DNA of 50,736 bases from assembly GCA_022793675.1 (NCBI GenBank), contig JAAWDH010000009.1, positions 1 to 50,736 on the forward strand. The letters are read 5' to 3'. Both the position numbers and the translations under genes were made by a program. This document shows positions 15,985-25,704 of the stretch, piece after piece (position 1 is the first letter of the stretch; every line of letters begins with the position of its first letter). The notes beneath the pieces were generated by a model. The model was given only the letters and a program-made list of their open reading frames with translations, had not been told where the DNA came from and did not search any database. The stretch is from Oscillospiraceae bacterium. GTDB taxonomy: Bacteria; Bacillota; Clostridia; Oscillospirales; Ruminococcaceae.

Positions 15985-16428
15985 TTAATCTGCATTAGCC
16001 CGGGTGATCGTAAAACAGTAGTCCATTATAGGCTCCTTCTGTACTTCCAGCCAGCAGAGTGTTTGAACCTCGTCTAGGGACAGCGCGTTGACCGGCATTT
16101 TTACTTTCTGCACCTGATGGTCCGTGTCTGCGTCCTGTCGCAAAAACCAAAGTTCAATTTCATCGGCAATTTTCAGATGGGCTTCCAAATATTCGGCAAT
16201 CCGCCCGGCGCGATCCGGCATATGCCGCCCTCCCAGGCCTACAAGATACTTTTTTTCTGTCTGGAGACCAGGCAGATTTTCCTTTTCGAGCGGGAAGATC
16301 GCGAAACCGTCATCCAGCCCTCCGCCATCGGCCGCTCCGTAATCGGTGTCAAAGTTGGCTGCAAAGCCTGGCGGATAGGGGATTTCCGCCAAAGGGCAGT
16401 CAGAAGCAAAAAGCATAATAATGTTCAT
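15985..16428 (-). CDS. Conserved-looking protein of unknown function
   Basis: 147 residues from the ATG that follows GGAGG by about eleven bases. The N-terminus 'MNIIMLFASDCPLAEIPYPP' is followed by an acidic, glycine-rich stretch (ANFDTDYGAADGGGLDDGF), then an alpha/beta region. No signal peptide, membrane segment or known motif. Located between repeat copy D and the P-loop kinase, same strand as both prmA and the kinase. Confidence 0.5.
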   Translation of the reverse strand: MNIIMLFASDCPLAEIPYPPGFAANFDTDYGAADGGGLDDGFAIFPLEKENLPGLQTEKKYLVGLGGRHMPDRAGRIAEYLEAHLKIADEIELWFLRQDADTDHQVQKVKMPVNALSLDEVQTLCWLEVQKEPIMDYCFTITRANAD

Positions 16429-16479
16429 CTTACTTGGCACCTCCATCAGTTGATCCAGATATAGTGGCTGACAGTTTGC

Positions 16480-16568
16480 TGACGCAGTAGGCGTTTATGG
16501 AAGCACACATTGGTACCCTGGCGATTAAAAGTTTTTGCGGAGCTTTTTTCAAAAAGCGACCCGTATTC
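16480..16568 (+). repeat. Dispersed intergenic repeat, copy D, overlapping the prmA stop
   Basis: GACGCAGTAGG, GGTACCCTGGCGATTAAAAG and the hairpin with stem GCTTTT/AAAAGC are all present. On the minus strand the repeat encodes the end of PrmA (IRVAF then TGA); the stop codon lies in the hairpin loop. Confidence 0.88.
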
Positions 16569-17532
16569 CTTTCACCAGAACAGCCGCTGCCCAGTCGCTT
16601 TCCTCTTTCATTTCCAACAGCGTAAAGCCGTTTTCCCGCAGTACGGAGAGCACCTCTTCGGCGCGTTCGGAGATGATGCCGGACACCAAAAGCTGCCCAG
16701 TCTGCTTCAGATAACGGGCAAACAACGGGGCCATCGCGATAATCACATCGGCGACAATGTTTGCAGTGATAACATCATACTGCCGCTCGCCCAATTTATC
16801 TGCCAACGCTTCGTCTCCAAGTACATTGCCGCAATAAAGCGTCAGCCGCTCGTCGTCTACGCCGTTGAGAGCGGCGTTTTCATGGGAGATTTTCACTGCC
16901 AGCTGGTCGATATCGACCCCTGTAGCCGTTTCCGCCCCCAAAAGCCTTGCAGCGATGGAAAGGATGCCGCTGCCGCAGCCCATATCCAGCAGCGCCGCCC
17001 CTTCAAGCGGGCAGCTGCAAAGAAACCCCAAACAGAGCCGGGTGGTGTGATGGCCGCCGGTGCCGAAAGCCATCCCCGGGTCAAGGCGCAGTACCTGCTG
17101 GCCAGGGATGGGGGTAAAATCCTCCCATTCCGGCACAACCGCCAGCTTAGGGCCAATGACAATCGGATGATAATACTTTTTCCAGGCTGTTTCCCATTCC
17201 TCTTCCTCGCGGTAGCTAACCGTTAAGGCGAGGCTGCCCAGGCTAATGCTGTTCATTTGCTGCAGCCCAGGGAGGGCGGCTTTGATTTGGTTTAGGGTTT
17301 CAAATCCTTGAGGGTTATCGGGCAAATAAAATTTGACAGTTGTGTCGCAGGAAGCAAGCCCCATCAGTTCCTCGTCAACATAATCCCAGTGGATTTCCGT
17401 ATCCTTGAGGAAACGGTTGAAGTCGGCTGCATCTTCAATCATCACGCTGCTGACGCCCTGCGCCATTAGAAAGCCCGTGACAATTTCCAGCCCCTCTGTT
17501 GTTGTTTTCAGGCTGATTTCCGCCCATTCCAT
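16549..17532 (-). CDS. prmA: Ribosomal protein L11 methyltransferase
   Basis: 327 residues, slightly longer than the usual 290-310. An N-terminal substrate-recognition domain is followed by a Rossmann methyltransferase domain with 'LDPGMAFGTGGHHTTRLCLG', the SAM loop 'LLDMGCGSGILSIAA', 'GVDIDQLAV' and NIVADVI. It trimethylates L11 using SAM. AAAAGGAGT lies before the ATG. The gene follows degV by 16 bases, so the two form an operon. The final five or six residues and TGA are provided by the repeat, replacing whatever the native C-terminus was. Confidence 0.93.
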   Translation of the reverse strand: MEWAEISLKTTTEGLEIVTGFLMAQGVSSVMIEDAADFNRFLKDTEIHWDYVDEELMGLASCDTTVKFYLPDNPQGFETLNQIKAALPGLQQMNSISLGSLALTVSYREEEEWETAWKKYYHPIVIGPKLAVVPEWEDFTPIPGQQVLRLDPGMAFGTGGHHTTRLCLGFLCSCPLEGAALLDMGCGSGILSIAARLLGAETATGVDIDQLAVKISHENAALNGVDDERLTLYCGNVLGDEALADKLGERQYDVITANIVADVIIAMAPLFARYLKQTGQLLVSGIISERAEEVLSVLRENGFTLLEMKEESDWAAAVLVKGIRVAF

Positions 17533-17548
17533 ATTGTTTGACTCCTTT

Positions 17549-18436
17549 TCAGATATTGCGGGTTTCGCCCATAAAGAACAGGGCGACCGTGCCGGGGCCA
17601 GAGTGGGTACCGATTACCGGGCCAATATCGCCGATAACAATGTTTTTGATGCCGAAGCGTTTGCGGACCAAACCGGCGACATACTGGGCGTCTTCAAGGC
17701 AATCGCCGTGGGAAACATAAACCACCTCGTTTTGATAATCTCCCAGCTTTTCCGCCATTTTTGCGACCAGCCAGTCCAGCGATTGGCGGCGGCCGCGGAT
17801 CTTGCCGACATTGATTAAATGCCCCTCGTTGTCGACGTGCAGAAGCGGCTTAATCCCCAATGCGGTACCCAGGATAGCCGTCATTTTGGAGACCCGGCCG
17901 CCCCGGTGGAGATGGTTTAGGTCGTCGACTGTGAAGTTGTGGCAGAAATGCAGCTTCTCGGCCTCAATTCTGTCTGCCAGCTCGTCCAGCGCAAGCCCCT
18001 GGTTTTTCAGCGTCACGGCATAGTTCAGCATTAGCCCCTGTCCCATTGAAGCCGCGAGCGAATCCACCACCCGGATTTTTGTACCAGGGTGGTTTGCCAT
18101 CACATCTTCAGCAGCGATACAGCAAGCCTGGTAACTGCCCGAGAGCCCGGACGAAAAGGCTAGATGGAAAATATCGTACCCTTCGTCAGCCAGCGCCGCA
18201 AAGGAACGCGCCGCCTTTTCCACCGGTACCTGGGCGGTTTTGGGCATCGCGCCCTGCCGTACCAGCTGGTAGAACTCCTTGCTGGCGAGGGTATCCTCGC
18301 TGGCGGAATCGTATTCCCTGTCCCCCAAGGTGTAAGTCATCCCCAGCAGGTTGATCCCGTTTTCCATGTAATAGCTCCGGTCCATATCACAGGTGGTTTC
18401 GGTGGAAATTACATAACCTTTCTTTTCAGCTGTCAT
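17549..18436 (-). CDS. DegV family fatty-acid-binding protein (FakB-like)
   Basis: 295 residues. The two-domain DegV fold is plain: 'YVISTETTCDMDRSYYMENG' at the start, the lipid-head motif region 'AFSSGLSGSYQACCIAAEDV', 'VDSLAASMGQGLMLNYAV', and the late 'GPVIGTHSGPGTVALFFMG'. Proteins of this family bind a fatty acid and present it to the kinase FakA; no FakA gene is here. First gene of the degV-prmA operon with its own promoter. Confidence 0.9.
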   Translation of the reverse strand: MTAEKKGYVISTETTCDMDRSYYMENGINLLGMTYTLGDREYDSASEDTLASKEFYQLVRQGAMPKTAQVPVEKAARSFAALADEGYDIFHLAFSSGLSGSYQACCIAAEDVMANHPGTKIRVVDSLAASMGQGLMLNYAVTLKNQGLALDELADRIEAEKLHFCHNFTVDDLNHLHRGGRVSKMTAILGTALGIKPLLHVDNEGHLINVGKIRGRRQSLDWLVAKMAEKLGDYQNEVVYVSHGDCLEDAQYVAGLVRKRFGIKNIVIGDIGPVIGTHSGPGTVALFFMGETRNI

Positions 18437-18503
18437 CTGGCGGTCACTTCCTTTTGGCCCGTAAGATTTGCCGTCTATCCGGCATAGCAGGCCCTATATT
18501 TTC

Positions 18504-18532
18504 ATTATACCCAAAAACGGCGGCAGGGGCAA
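18504..18532 (-). promoter_or_regulatory. Promoter of the degV-prmA operon
   Basis: On the minus strand TTGCCC, 17 bases, TATAAT. Confidence 0.65.
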
Positions 18533-18601
18533 GGCATAATCGCCAACTATGGTATTATGCACATAATCAGGAACTAATATAGAGATAATATATACAAAGG
18601 G

Positions 18602-18661
18602 ATGAAAATGAATTTGTTCACAATCTGCTTCTTGATTTTTCTGGTTTTCGCGCTAAAATAG
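18602..18661 (+). CDS. Possible 19-residue hydrophobic peptide overlapping the groESL promoter
   Basis: MKMNLFTICFLIFLVFALK then TAG, with AAAGGG directly before the ATG and AT-rich, promoter-like DNA upstream. Two basic ends flank a continuous hydrophobic core, as in small membrane peptides. It covers the -35 and -10 of the groESL promoter, so it could equally be chance. Confidence 0.25.
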   Translation: MKMNLFTICFLIFLVFALK

Positions 18662-18694
18662 ATATTGTTAGCACTCCAAAAACATGAGTGCTAA
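18632..18694 (+). promoter_or_regulatory. groESL promoter and CIRCE operator
   Basis: TTGATT, a 16-base spacer and TAAAAT (18632-18659), followed by the perfect CIRCE element TTAGCACTC-N9-GAGTGCTAA (18668-18694). CIRCE is the HrcA repressor site, so the operon is heat-inducible under HrcA; hrcA itself is not in the window. Confidence 0.95.
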
Positions 18695-19024
<330 letters not shown>

Positions 19025-19049
19025 TTAAATAAAAACTGCGATTGATTGA

Positions 19050-20699
<1,650 letters not shown>

Positions 20700-20708
20700 G
20701 GAAAGCCC

Positions 20709-20777
20709 AGCTTAGCTGCAAAGGCTTTTAATCGTCTGGATGGCTGTGTGCAAAGCCATCCGCGTCTGCTGCGTCGA
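20709..20777 (-). repeat. Dispersed intergenic repeat, copy E (diverged)
   Basis: Reads on the plus strand CTTAGCTGCAAAGGCTTTTAATCG and ends CTGCTGCGTCGAT. The usual short hairpin is lost, but the middle holds a different one: GGATGGCT pairs with AGCCATCC. It starts ten bases after the groEL stop, in the gene-3'-end orientation shared by most copies. Confidence 0.65.
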
Positions 20778-20786
20778 TAAATGTGC

Positions 20787-20832
20787 AAAAAATACCCGCC
20801 AGCCGGCAATTCCGGTTCTGGCGGGTATTTTT
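20787..20832 (+). terminator. Terminator of groESL
   Basis: AAAAATACCCGCCAG and CTGGCGGGTATTTTT form a perfect 15-bp stem; the loop contains a further CCGG/CCGG pairing. Confidence 0.9.
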
Positions 20833-20866
20833 GTACATGGATACGGCTGGAACGCGAGGTAAAATT

Positions 20867-20902
20867 AAAACGGTGCGAAAGGTTTTCTCCTCGCACCGTT
20901 TT
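20867..20902 (-). terminator. Terminator of the GntR gene
   Basis: AAAACGGTGCG/CGCACCGTTTT, a perfect 11-bp stem just after the gene's stop on the minus strand, then TTTTAATTTTACC. Confidence 0.8.
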
Positions 20903-20907
20903 GGTTC

Positions 20908-21669
20908 TTATTCTCCCCAGGTTTCCGGGCGTTCTGGCGCCTGGATCTGAAGCCGGCCTAAATCCTCAAGCAGGAAGCAGTGCCAGCTGCCGGGGAAATA
21001 GCTCCGGCTGACAACTACTGGCATACCGTTTTCATCGCTGCAGATCTGGGTTACCTGGAACGCAGGTTCCCCTTCCGTACAGCCGATAAACTGGGCGGTC
21101 CGGCCATCAATGATGGAAGCGCGGATTTCCCGGCGGACCTTGCCGCTTGGCTCCTTTTCGCCGCCGATACGACAGAAAGGCAGGTGTTCAAGCTCGTCCG
21201 CCGCAATCCCCAGCCGTTCCGGCAGGTAATAGACATTTTCCAGGACCAGCGGAGAGCCGCTGCGTTTGAGCACGCGCTGGAAAAGGGCGCAGGGCCTGTT
21301 GTCCACGCCCAAGAGCCAGGAGATTTCCTTCAGCCACACCCGGGGGGTACGGCTGACTACCTGGGCGGTGAGCCGGTGGCCATCCTGTTCAAAAGTTTCC
21401 CAAAAGCTGCATTGTGTATCCATCGGCATTCTTGTGTCGGAAGATAGCACAAAAGTTCCCTTTCCCTGCATCCGGATCAGCAGCCCTTCCTGGACAAGCT
21501 CCATCACGGCCCGGCGCACGGTGATGCGGCTGACCCCGTAATGGGCCCCCAGTTCCAGTTCGCTGGGAAGCTGGCTGCCTGGCGGATAGACCCCGCTTAG
21601 GATATCGCTTCGCAGCGATTGCCTAAGCTGTTCATATAGCGGTTTCCCTCTTTCGCTACTTGTTATCAT
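20908..21669 (-). CDS. GntR/HutC-family transcriptional regulator (UTRA domain)
   Basis: 253 residues using the ATG ten bases after AAGGGG (an in-frame GTG eight codons upstream is possible). The winged helix runs to about residue 75: 'PLYEQLRQSLRSDILSGVYP', 'GSQLPSELELGAHYGVSRIT', 'QGKGTFV'. From about 90 on is a UTRA effector domain, which usually binds a sugar, amino-acid or phosphonate signal. It faces the six-gene operon beginning at 21967 and probably controls that operon, itself or a distant locus; no sugar gene lies next to it. Confidence 0.88.
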   Translation of the reverse strand: MITSSERGKPLYEQLRQSLRSDILSGVYPPGSQLPSELELGAHYGVSRITVRRAVMELVQEGLLIRMQGKGTFVLSSDTRMPMDTQCSFWETFEQDGHRLTAQVVSRTPRVWLKEISWLLGVDNRPCALFQRVLKRSGSPLVLENVYYLPERLGIAADELEHLPFCRIGGEKEPSGKVRREIRASIIDGRTAQFIGCTEGEPAFQVTQICSDENGMPVVVSRSYFPGSWHCFLLEDLGRLQIQAPERPETWGE

Positions 21670-21746
21670 AGAAAATTGCCCCTTTTTTGTCACACTGCCA
21701 AAACCGGTATCCCTTCGCTTTTAACAGTTCGTGTATTCCTTTTTTA

Positions 21747-21775
21747 ATTATATAACAACGGCGGGCATTTGTCAA
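21747..21775 (-). promoter_or_regulatory. Consensus promoter of the GntR gene
   Basis: On the minus strand TTGACA, 17 bases, TATAAT. Confidence 0.8.
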
Positions 21776-21898
21776 GGGAAATATGGATTTCTATAAAGTT
21801 TTTTGAAATTTTTACCCCTTTTTTCTGTGCTGGCAGCCCGATTGGCGCAAAAAAACCAAGGAATTTACAACGCCTGTCTTCCTTTTTCGGCTTTTTTG

Positions 21899-21907
21899 TG
21901 TTATACT
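21899..21907 (+). promoter_or_regulatory. Extended -10 promoter of the ThyX-like/kinase operon
   Basis: TGTTATACT, an extended -10 with no clear -35. The same TTTTGTGTTATACT occurs upstream of the VanR-like gene (38578). Confidence 0.5.
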
Positions 21908-21966
21908 ACTCTTATTACGCTGGATCGAATGCTAGGTGCAGCGAAAAAAACGGGAAGGAGCTTTTC

Positions 21967-22596
21967 GTGATCAGGACAGAAAAAACCGCAGTAATGAATT
22001 TTGAAAACGCCCTGCGCGGGATGCGCAATCCATTGAGCAGCTGGGACAGGATAGACAGTTTTACAGATGCGGAAGGCTGCTTTGTGCTGGGGGAGAATGA
22101 CCGGGCGCTGGCCAGGCGGCTCTGCCAGGCCGGCAGTGACCACCGCAAGTTTATCCGGCAGATTTTTGTTTCAGTGGATATCACCGCCCCGCTCTATTGG
22201 TGGAAGGAATACGACACCTACAAGGTGGGGACTGTTGCCAATTCTACCAGCACGATGCACAAAATCCATGCGAAGCCTTTTTCGCTGGAGGATTTCAGCC
22301 ATGACCAGATGGACGGCGAAACGCTCCGCCAGCTCCAGCTGACGGTGGATTTTTTAGAGGCCCTTCGCCAGCGCTATTTGGCGGGGAAAGAGCGGCGGTA
22401 TTGGTATGATATGATCCAGCTGCTGCCGTCGAGCTATAACCAGATGCGCACCTGCACGCTGAATTACGAAAACCTCCGTGGCATCTACAATGCCCGCCGG
22501 GAGCATAAGCTGGACGAATGGCGGGCTTTCTGCCGTTGGATCGAATCGCTGCCCTATGCGGCGGACCTGATCCTGCCCGGCGGGGAGGGGGAGTAA
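21967..22596 (+). CDS. ThyX-like or phage-type conserved protein, function unproven
   Basis: 209 residues, GTG start placed seven bases after GGAAGGAG. Conserved-looking blocks are 'DHRKFIRQIFVSVDITAPLY', then 'WWKEYDTYKVGTVANSTSTM', and 'WYDMIQLLPSSYNQMRTCTL'. These resemble proteins of Firmicutes phages and genomes that I recall as distant relatives of flavin-dependent thymidylate synthase, but the classical RHRxxS motif is not visible. Its stop overlaps the start of a thymidylate-kinase-like gene (TAATG), which supports a link to dTMP metabolism by context only. Similarity search and fold prediction would decide. Confidence 0.5.
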   Translation: MIRTEKTAVMNFENALRGMRNPLSSWDRIDSFTDAEGCFVLGENDRALARRLCQAGSDHRKFIRQIFVSVDITAPLYWWKEYDTYKVGTVANSTSTMHKIHAKPFSLEDFSHDQMDGETLRQLQLTVDFLEALRQRYLAGKERRYWYDMIQLLPSSYNQMRTCTLNYENLRGIYNARREHKLDEWRAFCRWIESLPYAADLILPGGEGE

Positions 22597-23291
22597 TGGC
22601 AAAACGGGCAGCCGGCAGGCTGATTGTGCTGGACGGGCTGGACGGCAGCGGCAAAAGCACCCAGGGGGAGCTGGCGGCGGCGGCGCTGGAAGCTTCGGGG
22701 GAGCCGGTACGTCTGATTTCCTTCCCCGACTATACAAAACCGTCCTCAGCATTGGTGAAAATGTATCTGGGCGGCGAGTTCGGCAGCGACCCCGCGGATG
22801 TCAATGCCTATGCTGCCGGCAGCTTTTATGCGGTCGACCGTTACGCCAGCTTTAAAAAATTCTGGGAAGCGGATTATCAGGCGGGCAAGACGATCCTCGC
22901 TACCCGCTATACCACCTCCAACGCCATCTATCAGATGGAAAAGCTTCCCCAGCAGGAATGGGACGGCTACCTTGACTGGCTGGCCGGATATGAATACGGG
23001 CTGCTGGAGCTGCCCCGGCCCGACCTGGTGGTTTTCCTGGATATGGGCCGCGAGGTCGCCGACCAGCTGCTTTTAAGCCGTTATGGCGGCGACCCGGACA
23101 AGCAGGACATCCACGAAAAAAACAAAAGCTATCTGGCGCGCTGCCGCGAAACGGCGCTTTACAGCGCCGATAAGCTGGGCTGGCGGGTACTGCGCTGCGA
23201 CGACGGGGAAAGCCCGCTGCCGCAGGAGGCGGTCACCAGCGCCGTGCTGGCGGCAATCAGAGAAACGCTCCCTCTGCATAAGCAAAAATAG
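22596..23291 (+). CDS. Thymidylate kinase-like protein
   Basis: 231 residues. Walker A 'LDGLDGSGKSTQGELAAAAL' at about 12-31, the 'SFPDYTKPSS' segment that in Tmk contacts dTMP, a DRY-like 'AVDRYASFKKFW', 'ATRYTTSNAIYQ' in place of the usual RY/S-AYQ motif, and a lid region near 'DKQDIHEKNKSYL'. It would phosphorylate dTMP to dTDP. It overlaps the preceding gene by one base, so the two are coupled. A second, housekeeping tmk may exist elsewhere; this one may be a specialised paralogue. Confidence 0.8.
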   Translation: MAKRAAGRLIVLDGLDGSGKSTQGELAAAALEASGEPVRLISFPDYTKPSSALVKMYLGGEFGSDPADVNAYAAGSFYAVDRYASFKKFWEADYQAGKTILATRYTTSNAIYQMEKLPQQEWDGYLDWLAGYEYGLLELPRPDLVVFLDMGREVADQLLLSRYGGDPDKQDIHEKNKSYLARCRETALYSADKLGWRVLRCDDGESPLPQEAVTSAVLAAIRETLPLHKQK

Positions 23292-23305
23292 GAAAGGTAG
23301 AGATT

Positions 23306-24208
23306 ATGCTGGATTTCCATCCAATCGCCCTTGAAGACCAGGACTGGGTCTCGGCGTACTATAAAAAGCGGGACTGCCCTGGCGCGCAGTACACCTTTGC
23401 CGCCAACTTTATCTGGCGGACCGCCTATCAGATCAACGTTTGCGAGGACGAAGGCTATTTTTTCATGCGCTACAGCAGCGGGGAGACAGGCTTTTCCGGC
23501 TACCGCTGCCCGTTGGGGTTTGACGGGGCGGCGGGGCTTGGGAAAGCGGTGGATAAGCTGGCGGCCCTTTGCCGCGAGCGCGCGGAGCCGCTGGTGCTCC
23601 ATAATGTCCCACCGGAGGAACAGGCGATGTTGGCCGGGCTTTTCCCCAGCCGCCTGACCGTCCGCCCAAGCCGGGACGATTATGAATACATTTATGACCA
23701 GGCGGCGTTGGCGGCCCTTCCCGGGAAAAAATATCACGGCAAAAAGGGCCACGTCCGGCGGTTCATGGAGACCAATTGGCGCTATGAGCCGATAACGCCG
23801 GCGCTGATCCCCGATGCGCTGGCGATGCAGCAGGAATGGTGCCGGATAAACGCCTGCGGCAACAACCCCGAGCTTTGCCGGGAAGGGAAGGCTGCGCGGG
23901 AAGCCCTGAACCATTTCGAGGCGCTGAAGCTTTCGGGCGGGCTGCTTTACCAGGACGGCCGGGTGGTGGCCTATACCGTTGGCGAGCCAACCGGCGGCGG
24001 GGTTTTCGCCGTGCACTTTGAAAAGGCCCGCAGCGATATCAACGGCGCTTATCCGGCTATCAACCAGCTGTTTGTGCAGCAGGCCATGGAGGGCTTTAGG
24101 CTGGTCAACCGGGAAGAAGATACCGGTTCGGAAGGGCTTAGGAAGGCCAAGCTTTCCTATCATCCGGTCAAGCTTTTAGAACTTTGCAATATCGAAATCG
24201 GGCTGTAG
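23306..24208 (+). CDS. DUF2156 family protein (GNAT-like lysyltransferase fold)
   Basis: 300 residues, cytoplasmic. The pattern 'QYTFAANFIWRTAYQINVCE', 'DYEYIYDQAALAALPGKKYH', 'KKGHVRRF' and 'GAYPAINQLFVQQAMEGFRL' is that of DUF2156, related to the C-terminal domain of phosphatidylglycerol lysyltransferase MprF. There is no membrane domain here, so lipid modification is uncertain; an aminoacyl or acyl transfer is likely. AAAGGTAG precedes the ATG. Third gene of the operon; the next start is 11 bases after its stop. Confidence 0.8.
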   Translation: MLDFHPIALEDQDWVSAYYKKRDCPGAQYTFAANFIWRTAYQINVCEDEGYFFMRYSSGETGFSGYRCPLGFDGAAGLGKAVDKLAALCRERAEPLVLHNVPPEEQAMLAGLFPSRLTVRPSRDDYEYIYDQAALAALPGKKYHGKKGHVRRFMETNWRYEPITPALIPDALAMQQEWCRINACGNNPELCREGKAAREALNHFEALKLSGGLLYQDGRVVAYTVGEPTGGGVFAVHFEKARSDINGAYPAINQLFVQQAMEGFRLVNREEDTGSEGLRKAKLSYHPVKLLELCNIEIGL

Positions 24209-24219
24209 GGGGGAGAACG

Positions 24220-25095
24220 GTGGGGATGCCGGCGACTGTCGGGTTTGCAAAAGAATCCGACCTGCCCGCGTTGAAGGAGATATGGTCCCAGTGTTTTGGC
24301 GGCCCCGAAGCTTATCGGGATTTCTACTACAGCCGCCGGTTCAAGCCGGAGGATACGCTGGTGGCCCGGGCCGACGGCCAGGCGGCGGCAATGCTGACGC
24401 TGATGGCGGTGACGCTGGCCGGGGAGCAAGGCTGTTATATCTACGCCGTTGCGACGCTGCCCCGTTTCCAAGGGCAGGGGCTGCAGCAGATGCTGGGGGA
24501 ATTTTCAATCCAGGAAATGCGCCGCCGCGGCATGAAATTCTGCTGCCTTGTGCCGGCGGACCCTGGGCTGTTCAGTTTTTACAGCAAGTTTGGTTACCAG
24601 GCGGACTTTTTCCGCTGGGAGAAGCGGGTAACAGGGGCGGACATCCCGCCGGGGTTTAAGCCCATCCTGTTTGGGCATTGCGGATATAGGACCTTTGCCG
24701 CCCTTCGGGAAGGGTACCTGGGACGGATTGGCAGGGCGGCGGCCCACCCGGAGCCGGAACTTCGCTATATTTACGACGAGCTTTGCAATTTCCAGGGCGC
24801 TGTAGTGCGGTTTACCGAGGATGGCCAGGAACGTTACGCCGCCTACAACGCCTGCGATGGGCGGATCTATTTGCAGGAGCAGAGCGGGCGGGATCCAGAA
24901 GCGGTCCTCTGGTCGCTGATGCTGCGCCACGGCATTTGGAACGGGCGCTGTACTTCGGCAGAATATTTCCCCAGGGCGCTGCATATGCCCTACGGCATGG
25001 GCCGGCTGCTGGACAGGCCGGAAAGCCCTGCCGCGCCCCGCACCCTCTCCGCCTGGCTGGGCGGGGAAGGCTATATGTCGCTGATGTTGGACTGA
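24220..25095 (+). CDS. GNAT acetyltransferase, Eis-like two-domain
   Basis: About 291 residues from a GTG preceded by GGGGGGAGA; the ATG two codons later is an alternative. The N-terminal GNAT domain has the acetyl-CoA motif 'VATLPRFQGQGLQQMLGEF' and 'LVPADPGLFSFYSKFGYQAD'. The C-terminal half resembles the second domain of Eis-type N-acetyltransferases. Substrate unknown. It is adjacent to another GNAT-fold gene (DUF2156), an arrangement common in Clostridia. Confidence 0.8.
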   Translation: MGMPATVGFAKESDLPALKEIWSQCFGGPEAYRDFYYSRRFKPEDTLVARADGQAAAMLTLMAVTLAGEQGCYIYAVATLPRFQGQGLQQMLGEFSIQEMRRRGMKFCCLVPADPGLFSFYSKFGYQADFFRWEKRVTGADIPPGFKPILFGHCGYRTFAALREGYLGRIGRAAAHPEPELRYIYDELCNFQGAVVRFTEDGQERYAAYNACDGRIYLQEQSGRDPEAVLWSLMLRHGIWNGRCTSAEYFPRALHMPYGMGRLLDRPESPAAPRTLSAWLGGEGYMSLMLD

Positions 25096-25161
25096 GCGGC
25101 GGCAGCCTGGCCCCGGAGGGTTTAGTAGGCTGTGCCCTGTAAAGAAGAAAGGAAGGTAGTT

Positions 25162-25704
25162 ATGATTTGTGTATTCCTTGCGGAAGGCTTTGAGGAGATT
25201 GAGGCGCTGACCCCGGTGGATTTCCTGCGGCGCTGCGAGCTGCCAGTCAAGATGGTGGGCGTAGGCGCGCCGGTGGCGACGGGTTCCCACGGGATTCCGG
25301 TGGTCTGCGACCTGACTGCGGCCGACCTGGCGCTTGATGAGGTCGAGGCGGTGATCCTGCCCGGCGGGATGCCGGGGACGCTGAACCTGGAAAAATCCGA
25401 TGTCGTCCAGGCGGCTATCCGCAAATGCGCCGCTGAGGAGAAGGTTGTCGCAGCTATTTGCGCCGCCCCTTCTATCCTGGGACATATGGGCTTGCTTGCG
25501 GGCCGGAAGGCTACCTGTTTTCCTGGTTTTGAGGAGCAGCTCGTTGGGGCAGAAGTTACTGGAAAGCCTGTAGAACAGGATGGGGTTTTCATTACCAGCA
25601 AAGGGGCGGGGACGGCGTCCCAATTTGCCTTTGCGCTGGCAGAGCGTTTCTGCTCGCCGGAACGGGCTAAAGCCCTCTGGGAGAGCGTCCAATGGCAGTG
25701 GTAG
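25162..25704 (+). CDS. DJ-1/PfpI family protein (YajL/ThiJ-like)
   Basis: 180 residues, start set by GGAAGGTAG. The fold is marked by 'FLAEGFEEIEALTPVDFLRR' with the conserved acidic residue and 'AAICAAPSILGHMGLLAGRK' with the nucleophilic cysteine. Members act as deglycases, chaperones or redox-sensing proteins; which is not evident. It overlaps the next gene by 13 bases. Confidence 0.9.
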   Translation: MICVFLAEGFEEIEALTPVDFLRRCELPVKMVGVGAPVATGSHGIPVVCDLTAADLALDEVEAVILPGGMPGTLNLEKSDVVQAAIRKCAAEEKVVAAICAAPSILGHMGLLAGRKATCFPGFEEQLVGAEVTGKPVEQDGVFITSKGAGTASQFAFALAERFCSPERAKALWESVQWQW

